Assembly: GCF_004151275.2 (NCBI RefSeq)
Contig: NZ_CP130821.1
Location: 2,542,001 to 2,606,000, forward strand
Length of the DNA: 64,000 nt
From: Flavobacterium dauae
GTDB lineage: Bacteria; Bacteroidota; Bacteroidia; Flavobacteriales; Flavobacteriaceae
Direction: 5' to 3'
Shown piece by piece: positions 56,144 to 63,940 of the stretch. The translations under genes were made by a program, and so were the position numbers. The notes beneath the pieces are model-generated. The model did not search any database. It had not been told where the DNA came from and was given only the letters and a program-made list of their open reading frames with translations. Each line of letters begins with the position of its first letter. Within the stretch, counting starts at the first letter, position 1.

Positions 56144-57184
56144 CTAATTATTAATACTTTTATTCCAATAAAAAAATGCTTCCGGATTGGTCTTCTTTAA
56201 TTTGTTTAATTTATTGTAGGTTGGGTCTTCAATCAACCAGTCTTTGATTTCTAACGGATTTTTAAACCGTTCCATTTCCTGATTTTCTTTGTTTAATAAC
56301 GAAGTCAGATAGGCAACTTTAGCTGATGCTGTTATGGCTTCTTCTATTGAAAAGCGGTCGATAATGAAATTCGTGAAATTCTTAATGCCCAATTGTAGGT
56401 GTTTGAACTCATCAGATTTCATATCCCTTTCTGCCAGTGTGTAACAAGCCAGCCAAGTGTCTTTTAGGACATCGTCAGCATCCATATTTAATTTTCGATA
56501 GCCGATTTCTTCCTGCACCACTCTCGAATAACTTTCTTTTACTACTTTGCGGTCAGTTATTTGGTCGAACAAAAAACCAATATCATACAACTGTTTAATG
56601 ATTTCGACAGGACGATTTTTTGAATACAATATACCTGTGGTTTTCGGAGCAAAAGCCGTAAGCTTATCTCCCAAAATAGCCTCAAACGTTGGCAATACAA
56701 CTATCGTGTCTTTTCCCGATGTGGTTAACCAACTATGATTTATTGGATATTCTTTTGTTTCAGGATATGGATTGGGCGTATATAATAAATCCAATAGTAT
56801 CGGTTCTTCGTGACCATCTACCGCACTTTTGTAAAATATCTTGAAATGTCCGATAGGTGCATCAGGAGTATGTTTTCGATCGTTGTCATCTTCCCAACGG
56901 ATAAACATTTCTAATTGGCTTATCTTCTGTAAAACCTCCTTGATTTTATCCTCAGGTTCTTCTGTAATGATGTCAATATCTATCGAAAACCGCTTAGGTG
57001 TTTGCGTAGCTAAAAGGAGAGCCGTTCCGCCTTTAAATACAAAATTTAGCTTATTCAATTGCAGTTGCTCCAAAAGTGTTAAAGCATATATTACCTTTTC
57101 AATCAGCTTTGGATCAATTCGTTTCCCCAACTTATTTCGTAAGTCGGTAATCCATTCAATTGTATAGGATTTTGTGTCTATCAT
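56144..57184 (-). CDS. AbiEii-like nucleotidyltransferase toxin
   Basis: 346 residues with the DNA polymerase beta-type nucleotidyltransferase signature of AbiEii toxins: KGGTALLL (51-58) and RFSIDIDI (65-72), then the later Asp in EPILLDLLY. AbiEii toxins modify tRNA or other RNA and halt growth during phage infection; the partner is AbiEi. It follows the antitoxin-like gene by 28 bases and precedes hsdS by 27 bases. All signature residues are present, so it is probably active. Confidence 0.88.
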   Translation of the reverse strand: MIDTKSYTIEWITDLRNKLGKRIDPKLIEKVIYALTLLEQLQLNKLNFVFKGGTALLLATQTPKRFSIDIDIITEEPEDKIKEVLQKISQLEMFIRWEDDNDRKHTPDAPIGHFKIFYKSAVDGHEEPILLDLLYTPNPYPETKEYPINHSWLTTSGKDTIVVLPTFEAILGDKLTAFAPKTTGILYSKNRPVEIIKQLYDIGFLFDQITDRKVVKESYSRVVQEEIGYRKLNMDADDVLKDTWLACYTLAERDMKSDEFKHLQLGIKNFTNFIIDRFSIEEAITASAKVAYLTSLLNKENQEMERFKNPLEIKDWLIEDPTYNKLNKLKKTNPEAFFYWNKSINN

Positions 57185-57212
57185 AATTTATATATTATTG
57201 GCATAAAAAAAA

Positions 57213-57938
57213 TTATTTTGCCAAACTTATATTTATCAGTTTATCAATTTCTTCTTCTCTGTTTCTTCGGACGGCATATCTACGCATCTTTAACTCATTT
57301 AGTGTATATTTCTGCATTACACTCCGCATAATAAATTCCTTTTCATTTTGCTGTGCCGAAAAAAGTGCTGTATCAATCAACATATCCACCAATAACTTTT
57401 CCAATGCAGGGATATTAATTTTATCTTTTTCTATTAGAGGAGACTCCGAAACCATATTCTTCACAATAAGAACTTCATCTTGATTATGAATATAACGGTC
57501 AAATATTTCCTCATCAGGATTAAAGAAAACGTTTTTGTTGATTTCTGTCAGAAAAGTAAATACAGATTCAGACGCATCTTTTTCTACTTCTATAACAACA
57601 TAATGTTTAAATGGCTGGTGACGCATAAAATCATTCAACCACACCGTATCCCAAATAGAAAAATTGATATAAGGAAATTCACGTTTTACTTTATTAAATA
57701 CTCTCTTTAAATTATTTGAAATATTGGGTTGAAAAGGGATGTTGCTATCCATCTCATAAATCCCTCTGGAAGGAGCATTTATAACCCCCTCTTTTTTCAA
57801 TTTGGACAAGTACATATTAATAGTATTGTCAGACCAATCAGGAAAATCTTTTTTGATTGAACCAACGAGTTTCTGCTTGGGAAGCCTCTCGTTTCCCTTG
57901 AAATAGCGACTAATATGTTTTTCTAATGTTTCTGCCAA
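57213..57938 (-). CDS. AbiEi-like antitoxin with N-terminal winged helix
   Basis: 241 residues. The N-terminal 65 or so residues are a winged-helix DNA-binding domain (KQKLVGSIKKDF, DNTINMYLSKLKKEGVI, GIYEMD), followed by a domain that in AbiEi-type proteins represses the operon and counteracts the toxin. I recall this type as DUF6577, usually paired with an AbiEii gene, as here. The start is TTG at 57938 (no in-frame ATG nearby), a weak start that suits a lead gene controlling its own operon. Being first, it probably represses all seven genes. Confidence 0.8.
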   Translation of the reverse strand: MAETLEKHISRYFKGNERLPKQKLVGSIKKDFPDWSDNTINMYLSKLKKEGVINAPSRGIYEMDSNIPFQPNISNNLKRVFNKVKREFPYINFSIWDTVWLNDFMRHQPFKHYVVIEVEKDASESVFTFLTEINKNVFFNPDEEIFDRYIHNQDEVLIVKNMVSESPLIEKDKINIPALEKLLVDMLIDTALFSAQQNEKEFIMRSVMQKYTLNELKMRRYAVRRNREEEIDKLINISLAK

Positions 57939-58083
57939 AATCTTTTTTATGGTAAATGTACAATTAATTCATATAAGTTCGGCAAAAAATCTAAATTTTG
58001 TCAAAGTTATATTTTGATTAAGGTTTTGTTTCATACATTTAGTCTTGTCTTATTTAAGTAAATTCATACCTAAAAGATATGCT
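57939..58083. other. Divergent control region of the defence operon
   Basis: 145 bases between the TTG of the antitoxin gene and the ATG of a small plus-strand gene. It should hold the operon promoter and the operator of the AbiEi-like protein. I see no perfect TAnnTTTG on the reverse strand, only T-rich near-matches, and no strong inverted repeat. Confidence 0.4.
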
Positions 58084-58275
58084 ATGAGTAAAGACAAAAC
58101 ACCCGAACAAACCTTTGAAAACATTGACAAGTTTTATGAACAAATGGAGAAAGAAAAGGAAGACCGTCTGATAGACCTTATTGTGGAGATAATTGTGGAC
58201 GCTACGCTAAGGGAATATTATGAAAGGATTGATGCCAGAGATAATCCGACATTCAATAAAGAAAATGATGAATAA
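58084..58275 (+). CDS. Small conserved-looking acidic protein at the edge of the ICE
   Basis: 63 residues from the ATG at 58084 (MSKDKTPEQTFENIDKFYE). An upstream ATG at 58045 is in frame, but its leader peptide looks noncoding. The protein is highly charged and helical (KFYEQMEKEKEDRLIDLIVEIIVD). Similar small proteins occur beside rteC in Bacteroidota conjugative elements, as far as I recall. Function unknown. Confidence 0.55.
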   Translation: MSKDKTPEQTFENIDKFYEQMEKEKEDRLIDLIVEIIVDATLREYYERIDARDNPTFNKENDE

Positions 58276-58394
58276 CTCTTAAAAATTCACTCCAAAAGAA
58301 AAAAACAGAAAAAAAGAAAGCCATTCTATCAATGGATATAAGATAACGAAGCACTATAAGTCCCGAAGGGTGGCGAAGCCATTATGCGTGCGGA

Positions 58395-58413
58395 GTTATC
58401 GTTATCCGTTATC
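58395..58413. repeat. Three iterations of GTTATC
   Basis: GTTATC, GTTATC and GTTATC in a row, the last separated by CC, with an inverted GATAACG at 58342-58348. It lies between the small gene and the 3' end of rteC, so it may be a terminator or a binding site. Confidence 0.4.
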
Positions 58414-58445
58414 TTTGCTTCCCTTTTTGTTTGTTTTTGATGCCT

Positions 58446-59291
58446 CTATAAATCCTTGTTCATATATTCTTCCAAAGAAGATTTCAGTTGGTCTAAAAAT
58501 GCGGTTCGGGAACCGGCACGGTATTTCATTCGATGGAAAGAATTGTGCAAATCCCCTAAGGTAATCTGAAACAGTTTTTCCAACACCAAACTGATTTTTC
58601 GTATCCCTACTTTACCGTAGGAAAGAGAACCATTTGCATACAGCGCATAAATCAGTTCTGTCAAGGCATTTTTGGTGTCCGTCCAAAGAATACCGTCAGA
58701 TGAAATGCCTCTTGCAGAAAGAGAACCTGCTATTTCGTCATCGTTGATTTTTTGGAGTATGTAAGTATAGAGTAACTCGTTGGCTATTATCCGAGCCACT
58801 TTGTAATCATAGTAAGTTGAAAACAAGGGGTCAATTTCAAAGACAAAACTATTCAGCCCATCGTGGAAATTGATGTTGCCTAACCTAAAGTAGGTTTCAT
58901 CACGGTCGGTTCTTCCTGAACGATAATATCGGTAAAAATCTGAATTGTAGATATGCTCCCTGTATTCCTGTTTTAATTCCTGCAATTGTTCTGAAAAATA
59001 ACTCGCATACATTCTTCCTCCGTCAACAGGACAACCCGTCTGTATGCGAAATATCTTATTGTGGTATATGAGTTTGGAGAGGATGTATGGCTTAATGTTG
59101 CGAAAGAAATTGATTTCCTCCCAATGGTTTTTAAAGCCCTGCGTTGTAACATCCTCTCTTATTGACCCCAAGTATTCTTGCAGGTATATGGTCATTTGGT
59201 ACGCTTCATCAATGATATTAGGTGCAGATATCGAAATTGCTTTTTCTTTTCGCTGTATCTCTGAGACAATATGATTTAATGAAAATGTCAT
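58446..59291 (-). CDS. rteC: RteC-like regulator of a CTnDOT-type conjugative element
   Basis: 281 residues, helical, matching the RteC family as I recall it: the first part with HWEEINFFRNIKPYILSKLI, then YFRLGNINFHDGLNSF and DPLFSTYYDYKVARIIANEL, and a C-terminal DNA-binding part (GIRKISLVLEKLFQ, FHRMKYRAGSRTAFLDQLK). In CTnDOT, RteC activates the excision genes after RteAB signalling. No rteA or rteB is visible. It stands at the 3' end of a reverse-strand run of accessory genes. Its base composition looks richer in G+C than the host genes. Confidence 0.85.
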   Translation of the reverse strand: MTFSLNHIVSEIQRKEKAISISAPNIIDEAYQMTIYLQEYLGSIREDVTTQGFKNHWEEINFFRNIKPYILSKLIYHNKIFRIQTGCPVDGGRMYASYFSEQLQELKQEYREHIYNSDFYRYYRSGRTDRDETYFRLGNINFHDGLNSFVFEIDPLFSTYYDYKVARIIANELLYTYILQKINDDEIAGSLSARGISSDGILWTDTKNALTELIYALYANGSLSYGKVGIRKISLVLEKLFQITLGDLHNSFHRMKYRAGSRTAFLDQLKSSLEEYMNKDL

Positions 59292-59306
59292 TTCATGTTG
59301 GGTTAA

Positions 59307-59528
59307 TTATTCTATCCACTCACAACTGTAACCCAGCCCAATCATATAATTGATTATTTCGTCCGTTTCAATCTCAAACTTATTGGCTTCAACCCGAAGA
59401 ATATTTTCTTCATCTTCGAGGTCAAAATTGATTTTGTAAATAGGATATAGTGCTAAAAGAGAAGTTGTTATTTTATCAGCATCTTTATTATTCTGAATGT
59501 TTGTTTTAAAGATTTCAACCGTTTTCAT
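59307..59528 (-). CDS. Small HMA-like domain protein without metal site
   Basis: 73 residues with the beta-alpha-beta-beta-alpha-beta pattern of heavy-metal-associated domains (MKTVEIFKTNI, KINFDLEDEENILRVEA, INYMIGLGYSCEWIE). The CxxC metal-binding pair is missing, so metal carriage is unlikely. Proteins like this accompany redox or stress genes in Bacteroidota. It is 15 bases upstream of rteC and 5 bases from the next gene, in one transcription unit. Confidence 0.6.
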   Translation of the reverse strand: MKTVEIFKTNIQNNKDADKITTSLLALYPIYKINFDLEDEENILRVEANKFEIETDEIINYMIGLGYSCEWIE

Positions 59529-59533
59529 CTCTA

Positions 59534-60163
59534 CTAAGCAATCGCTACTTTTTGATGAATATATTCATCTGAACTGATTTGCTTAACAACAAAGTCCGCT
59601 AAATCGCTTCGGTTGATTTTACTACCGCCTTTCGGACAATGGTTTTGCTGTACACGATATTTGCCTTTTTCTCTTCCGTTCAGTAGTCGGCTTGGTCTGA
59701 TAATAGTCCAATCAATATCTTTGCTGTTTTCCAAAATGGTTTCCCATTTCTGCATATCGGAATAGATGTTTTTAAATAATGGCTGAACGATATACCGTAC
59801 AATGAAATTTCGGGTTGCAGGGTCAGTCGGGTCAAATGCTCCTGCTGTCAATGTGATAAGCCTTTTTATATTAGCTTTCTGCATTACTGTAATAACCTGC
59901 TGTCCGCCTTTTGAATAAATGTCGGTTGGTTTTCGAGATGTGCCTGTTCCCAATGCAGAAATTACAAGGTCGCATTTGCTCAACTCGTTTTGATACGTTT
60001 CGGGGTTGTATATACTGCCTTTGATGATTTTCAGATTGTCGTTTGCTATGTTCAACGCTTCGGGATTTCGGGCTAAAACAAAGACTTGGTGTTTTTGCTC
60101 CAATAATTTTATTAGGATTTCTGTCCCTGTTCCGCCTGTTGCTCCAAATAGAAAGATGTTCAT
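59534..60163 (-). CDS. NAD(P)-binding atypical SDR (NmrA-like)
   Basis: 209 residues. The N-terminus MNIFLFGATGGTGTEILIKL carries the GATGGTG dinucleotide-binding loop of atypical SDR proteins, followed by VFVLARNPE and a TAGAFDPTD loop. The usual Tyr-x-x-x-Lys pair is not evident, which is normal for NmrA/HSCARG-like members that bind NADP as sensors or reduce quinones. Cargo of the conjugative element, next to the DUF1772-like gene. Confidence 0.8.
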   Translation of the reverse strand: MNIFLFGATGGTGTEILIKLLEQKHQVFVLARNPEALNIANDNLKIIKGSIYNPETYQNELSKCDLVISALGTGTSRKPTDIYSKGGQQVITVMQKANIKRLITLTAGAFDPTDPATRNFIVRYIVQPLFKNIYSDMQKWETILENSKDIDWTIIRPSRLLNGREKGKYRVQQNHCPKGGSKINRSDLADFVVKQISSDEYIHQKVAIA

Positions 60164-60184
60164 ATTGTGTAAAGAAAAATTAGG

Positions 60185-60685
60185 TTATAGGATATTGCTT
60201 GGTTTCATATTTATGTATATGGAGTTCCGTACAAGTTTGAAGTACGCAATTATTGCCAAAATGGCACTTAAAACAGTAAGGATAGTTCTTGCTATGTGAA
60301 TAATTTCCCAACGTATTAGTTCTGACGGAACTTCGTTAGGGTTCATTGTTTGGTTGACAAACTGAAAATTGATAGGCAGAAAATATGCTAAAAGCATAAT
60401 CAGAATAATGATGTTTGAAACATTTACCCAAAGCCACAGACCCTTTCCGTCTTCATTTCTTTTTCTGACTGAAATATAAGCGTATATTGAAAGGATAAAC
60501 GGAATAATCTGCATTGGTAACATTGTAATCCCCACTCTTGCCCCATAATGATTAAACCAAAGCATTAGTTCGTTTGGGGTCAAAGAGTGCCAAAACGGAA
60601 CAATGATAAACAGGATTGTGATACTGCCACCTGCAAAAAGCCCTAATAATGCGATTGTCGAAATGTAAACCGATGTATTTTTCAT
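60185..60685 (-). CDS. DUF1772-like membrane protein
   Basis: 166 residues with four membrane helices (about 7-28, 55-75, 88-108, 135-155). The start LLGLFAGGSITILFIIVPFW and the HYG and NPNEVP segments fit the DUF1772/anthrone-oxygenase-like family, small membrane proteins of uncertain role. It precedes the SDR gene by 21 bases and should be cotranscribed. Confidence 0.65.
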   Translation of the reverse strand: MKNTSVYISTIALLGLFAGGSITILFIIVPFWHSLTPNELMLWFNHYGARVGITMLPMQIIPFILSIYAYISVRKRNEDGKGLWLWVNVSNIIILIMLLAYFLPINFQFVNQTMNPNEVPSELIRWEIIHIARTILTVLSAILAIIAYFKLVRNSIYINMKPSNIL

Positions 60686-60758
60686 CTTATCTTTTTGTTT
60701 TATTTAATAGTGCAAAATTGACTATTTCGGTGCAAACAGGTAAGGATTGACGGTTCCA

Positions 60759-61679
60759 TTACTCGGACAAATCGTGCATTATCTTTGAGCGGTATTCCTG
60801 TGGCGAAATGCTTATGATTTTTTTAAACAACCTGCCGAAATAAGACGGGTCGTTAAAATTCAAATGATAGGCAATGCCCGATATAGGTTCGGAAAAATCC
60901 TGTAAATATTTTTGGGATTGGATAATGATAAACTCCTGTGTAAACTGTTTGGCTGATTTGTTCCAAACGCTCTGAATACAACGATTTAAATAGTTAGATG
61001 AAATATTTAGAAGTTTGGCATAATCGTTTATACTGTAATGCTCTGAATAATGCTTATACACTAATTCCCTAAAAGAAATCGCAATATCAAACTGCCTCGA
61101 CAAGCCTTTTTTCAGTTCCGAAGATTTTAAGAGCTTCAGTAATAACGATTGAAAAAGATACAGTACAATTTGTTCATCAGGCTTTGGCGTTTCCAATTCT
61201 TGGATAATTAGTTTGCAGACTTGCTCCACAAATTTACTGTCGTTGTTGTGTAGCTGAATGGTTGGTAAAACGGTAAACAACTTGATAAAATAACTATGGT
61301 CTTTGAACTGCTGTAAAATTTTATCGTCAAAGATGATGTAATAACCTTTGATGTTTTTAGACTGTCGCAATAGCGATGTTACTTCGCCCTGCATTACTAA
61401 TAATGCCTGACTTTCCGATACTTTTTTTATTTCATTTCCTACCTGCTGTTCAAAATTTCCGTTCGTGGGAAAGGCGATAAAATTAAAATTTGCTTTTAAT
61501 AGTGGGGTCGGTGTGGCAATGTTTTTGGTAAATAGATTTTCTACATTATAAATTTGAACAGGCGTTTCAAAATACCTAAACCTATCAGGAAAATTCCTGA
61601 TGTATGTCTTTGTAAATTCTTTAAATGAGGTGTCGGTATTTTTCAATATTAATTGCCTTATGTGGTTTCGTTTAACCAA
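60759..61679 (-). CDS. AraC family transcriptional regulator
   Basis: Up to 306 residues. The N-terminal part (about 30-190) is an AraC-type sensor domain. The C-terminal 100 residues contain two helix-turn-helix motifs (YSINDYAKLLNISSNYLNRC; PISGIAYHLNFNDPSYFGRL), ending with FKKIISISPQEYR, the AraC signature. The longest frame starts at TTG (61679); another TTG at 61646 is equally possible. There is no ATG before the sensor domain. It probably controls the SDR/DUF1772-like genes that follow on the same strand. Confidence 0.85.
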   Translation of the reverse strand: MVKRNHIRQLILKNTDTSFKEFTKTYIRNFPDRFRYFETPVQIYNVENLFTKNIATPTPLLKANFNFIAFPTNGNFEQQVGNEIKKVSESQALLVMQGEVTSLLRQSKNIKGYYIIFDDKILQQFKDHSYFIKLFTVLPTIQLHNNDSKFVEQVCKLIIQELETPKPDEQIVLYLFQSLLLKLLKSSELKKGLSRQFDIAISFRELVYKHYSEHYSINDYAKLLNISSNYLNRCIQSVWNKSAKQFTQEFIIIQSQKYLQDFSEPISGIAYHLNFNDPSYFGRLFKKIISISPQEYRSKIMHDLSE

Positions 61680-61751
61680 TTATGAGTTGCTTGTAAAATT
61701 ACAAAATCCAACAACAAGGATAGCAAAGTGATAGAGTTAAAAACGAGCAAA

Positions 61752-63014
61752 TTACAATCTTCTCCCTTTTTTCTTTTTCTTGCGTTTAGCAAACTGTTCT
61801 TCTTCGTAATCCACACCCTGTGTTTCGGGTAACAGGCTGAACAACCCACCAATATCAAAATTAGACGAATGCTCCTGCGGAATAAACTCAAAAAGGTCTT
61901 TCGTTGGCAAATTGTCCAACGTATCTTTTTTGGAAACAGAGTTGTCCTGTATTTTTAATTCGGGCTTGTTTCCGTTGTTCCACCAATCGTTGAATCCATT
62001 AGCTGATAGGTTTCTGTCTAACTGTGAACCATTCCAAACACTACGGCTCTCGTGGTCGATGAAAGTTACTCCGTAAATCCGTCCGTTGTCGTTTCTGCGA
62101 ACAACCGTGTTAATACCGTGTTCGGTCAATTGTTTTCTAAATTCTATTTCGTTGCTTGTCGTGTGCATAGCCAATTCAACGGTATTCTTTAAAACTAACC
62201 TTGCAGGATTGGTTTTCATTTTCTCTTTTGACTGTTCAAAATGTTTTTGCAGTTGTGCAACGCCTGCGTCTTTTCCGAATAGCGATGCCTTAAACGGATT
62301 GCTTGCCTTGTCTCCTTTCTCGTCCAATGCTACATACACCAATCCGTTTACGGTCTGACCGTTCCGTTCGCCTTTGACTTCCTCTGCTGTAATGTTGAAA
62401 AGTGACAATAAGGCATTGTAGCTTCCCATAGTCGGAAAGCTGTAATACTTTGGTAAATGACGGACTACCGAAGCAATTTGGCTCTTTATATCGCCACGCT
62501 GATAATCAACAGGTTTGAACACTTTATTGCCCTGTTTCTGCTCCTGCTCGGTTGCTTTGTGCAGGTTGTATTTCTGTTCCAAATCCCGACAGATAGCCAT
62601 TGAGCGTGGGTGGTCGTAATCATCGGGTATTTTCTTTCCGTCAATGCCTACACAGGTCGAAACAATGTGAATATGCGTTCGGTCAATGTCCGTATGTTTG
62701 AAAACAATATAGGGCTGATTGCCGTACCCCATACGCTCCATATATTCCTGTGCCATTTCGGTAAACTGTTCATCGCTTACCTTGTCTTTCGGGTCAGGGT
62801 TCAATGAAATATGCCGTACCGTTTTTTCCGTTTTGATGTTTGCCGACAGGTACGGCTCAAAGCACTTATTGAAATACGCTACGGAATACCTGCCGTCCAT
62901 TGTATCGGGTATCTTGTTCAGCAATAGAACTGCTCCGTTTTCTGTTTCCACTTTCTGCTGATTGTACAAAATCGCTCCGTACATATTGCTTCCCTTTCCG
63001 ATTTTTGCAATCAT
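61752..63014 (-). CDS. mobB: Relaxase MobB of a Bacteroidota conjugative element
   Basis: Nicks the transfer origin and leads the strand into the recipient. 420 residues. The N-terminal relaxase domain shows MIAKIGKGSNMYGAILYN with the likely catalytic Tyr12, VRHISLNPDP, and the metal-binding motif HTDIDRTHIHIVST. The C-terminus is basic (KRKKKKKGRRL). It is preceded by mobA with a 4-base gap. In related elements the coupling protein gene mobC follows directly; here an AraC gene follows instead. Confidence 0.9.
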   Translation of the reverse strand: MIAKIGKGSNMYGAILYNQQKVETENGAVLLLNKIPDTMDGRYSVAYFNKCFEPYLSANIKTEKTVRHISLNPDPKDKVSDEQFTEMAQEYMERMGYGNQPYIVFKHTDIDRTHIHIVSTCVGIDGKKIPDDYDHPRSMAICRDLEQKYNLHKATEQEQKQGNKVFKPVDYQRGDIKSQIASVVRHLPKYYSFPTMGSYNALLSLFNITAEEVKGERNGQTVNGLVYVALDEKGDKASNPFKASLFGKDAGVAQLQKHFEQSKEKMKTNPARLVLKNTVELAMHTTSNEIEFRKQLTEHGINTVVRRNDNGRIYGVTFIDHESRSVWNGSQLDRNLSANGFNDWWNNGNKPELKIQDNSVSKKDTLDNLPTKDLFEFIPQEHSSNFDIGGLFSLLPETQGVDYEEEQFAKRKKKKKGRRL

Positions 63015-63018
63015 AATT

Positions 63019-63453
63019 TCACTCTTTATTCAGATACTTTGCTTCAAATTCCTGTGTCAGACGGATGATTTCTTTAGTCAGTTTTGCCAATTCAAAGGTT
63101 TCCTTTTCCAGTTTAAAGAGGTATGCGGATGCTTTTTTCTCCGAAAAATTGCGGTACAATAGCTTTACAACCTGATTGTAATTTGTTCCGATTGCCCTGA
63201 ACTGACTAAAAAATCGGGTCAGCTTTTCGTGATATTCTATGGCATCCATATCAATCTTTACGGTCTTTACCGTCTTCTGAAAGATGCAAGCCGTAATGAA
63301 ATGTGCCTTTGCGTTCATTCCCGATTGGTCAAATAGGGCAAGAAATTTGGCATTTTCTTCTGCATTCAGGTTGATGGAATATCGATGAACCGCTGGGTCA
63401 ATCTTTGGTTTTCTTCCTGATTTCTTAATCTGTTTTCTGTTTTTTTCTTCCAT
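63019..63453 (-). CDS. mobA: Mobilisation accessory protein MobA
   Basis: 144 residues. A basic N-terminus (KKSGRKPKIDP) leads into a ribbon-helix-helix-like domain (HRYSINLNAEENAKFLALFDQSG) and a helical C-terminal half (FFSQFRAIGTNYNQVVKLLY), as in MobA/MobC-type proteins that bind the transfer origin and recruit the relaxase. It is directly upstream of mobB and next to the repeat-rich region 63454-63940. Confidence 0.85.
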   Translation of the reverse strand: MEEKNRKQIKKSGRKPKIDPAVHRYSINLNAEENAKFLALFDQSGMNAKAHFITACIFQKTVKTVKIDMDAIEYHEKLTRFFSQFRAIGTNYNQVVKLLYRNFSEKKASAYLFKLEKETFELAKLTKEIIRLTQEFEAKYLNKE

Positions 63454-63506
63454 AATAATCCATTTTTAATTTTACATAAACGAGCGACTTCGGAGCCGTT
63501 TCCTGC

Positions 63507-63584
63507 CCCCTGCAAGGGCAAGTACTCTTGAGGTGCGGAAATTTATTTCGAGGACCTCAAGAGATAACTTGCTCTGAACAGGGG
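63507..63584. repeat. Nested inverted repeat near mobA
   Basis: Three concentric pairs: CCCCTG with CAGGGG (63507-63512, 63579-63584), GCAAGT with ACTTGC (63518-63523, 63567-63572) and CTCTTGAGGT with ACCTCAAGAG (63525-63534, 63554-63563), around a 19-base AT-rich loop. Confidence 0.75.
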
Positions 63585-63593
63585 TTCAGAAAA

Positions 63594-63612
63594 ATCCGTT
63601 TTGCAAACGGAT
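63594..63612. repeat. Perfect hairpin
   Basis: ATCCGTTT and AAACGGAT pair perfectly around TGC. Ten bases after the nested inverted repeat. Confidence 0.7.
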
Positions 63613-63834
63613 TGGAGTTAGCCGAAGAAACCCACCACTTCCATTTACAAATTTCGGGAAGACTATTTGAATAACAGCGATTTACAAACGTGACTTTGAA
63701 CGCCAAATAGTGCCACTGACTGCCACCTTTAAACGGATTGGGATTGCTTTTATTTCCTTTGTGTGGTTAGTTGGCTGATTGACTACGGAGTTAGTCACCG
63801 GGCTAAATAAATTGCCTGCAATCCGTTGGCTTTT

Positions 63835-63917
63835 TAGCTAACCAAACAGCTGATTGAAAATAGGTAGGTGCAATGATATATACAACGGACTGTTCAGCTA
63901 ACCATATAGCTAATTTA
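63835..63917. repeat. Two imperfect direct repeats 60 bases apart
   Basis: TTAGCTAACCAAACAGCTGA (from 63835) recurs as TTCAGCTAACCATATAGCTA (around 63894-63913), both followed by T-rich bases. An inverted relative, GGTTAGTTGGCTGATT, lies further upstream at about 63764. They may be binding sites of an element-coded regulator or of MobA. Confidence 0.5.
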
Positions 63918-63940
63918 AGACAACATTAAAATTGAATGAT

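Larger units (their letters stand above)
63454..63940. other. Repeat-rich intergenic region, candidate oriT
   Basis: 487 bases without a gene, between mobA and a divergent gene, the place where oriT is expected in this kind of element. It holds nested inverted repeats at 63507-63584, a perfect hairpin at 63594-63612 and two near-identical direct repeats exactly 60 bases apart at 63835 and 63895. The divergent promoters should lie here too. Confidence 0.55.

Noticed and set aside
46368..57938. Possible hidden hsdR gene within the defence block
   Set aside because: All of the block is taken up by the seven described genes. No DEAD-box helicase motor or HsdR-type nuclease motif is readable on either strand.
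61658..61891. Reverse-strand frame of 77 codons with a lipoprotein-like start
   Set aside because: It overlaps the end of the relaxase gene in another frame; its apparent lipobox is a by-product of the overlapping code.
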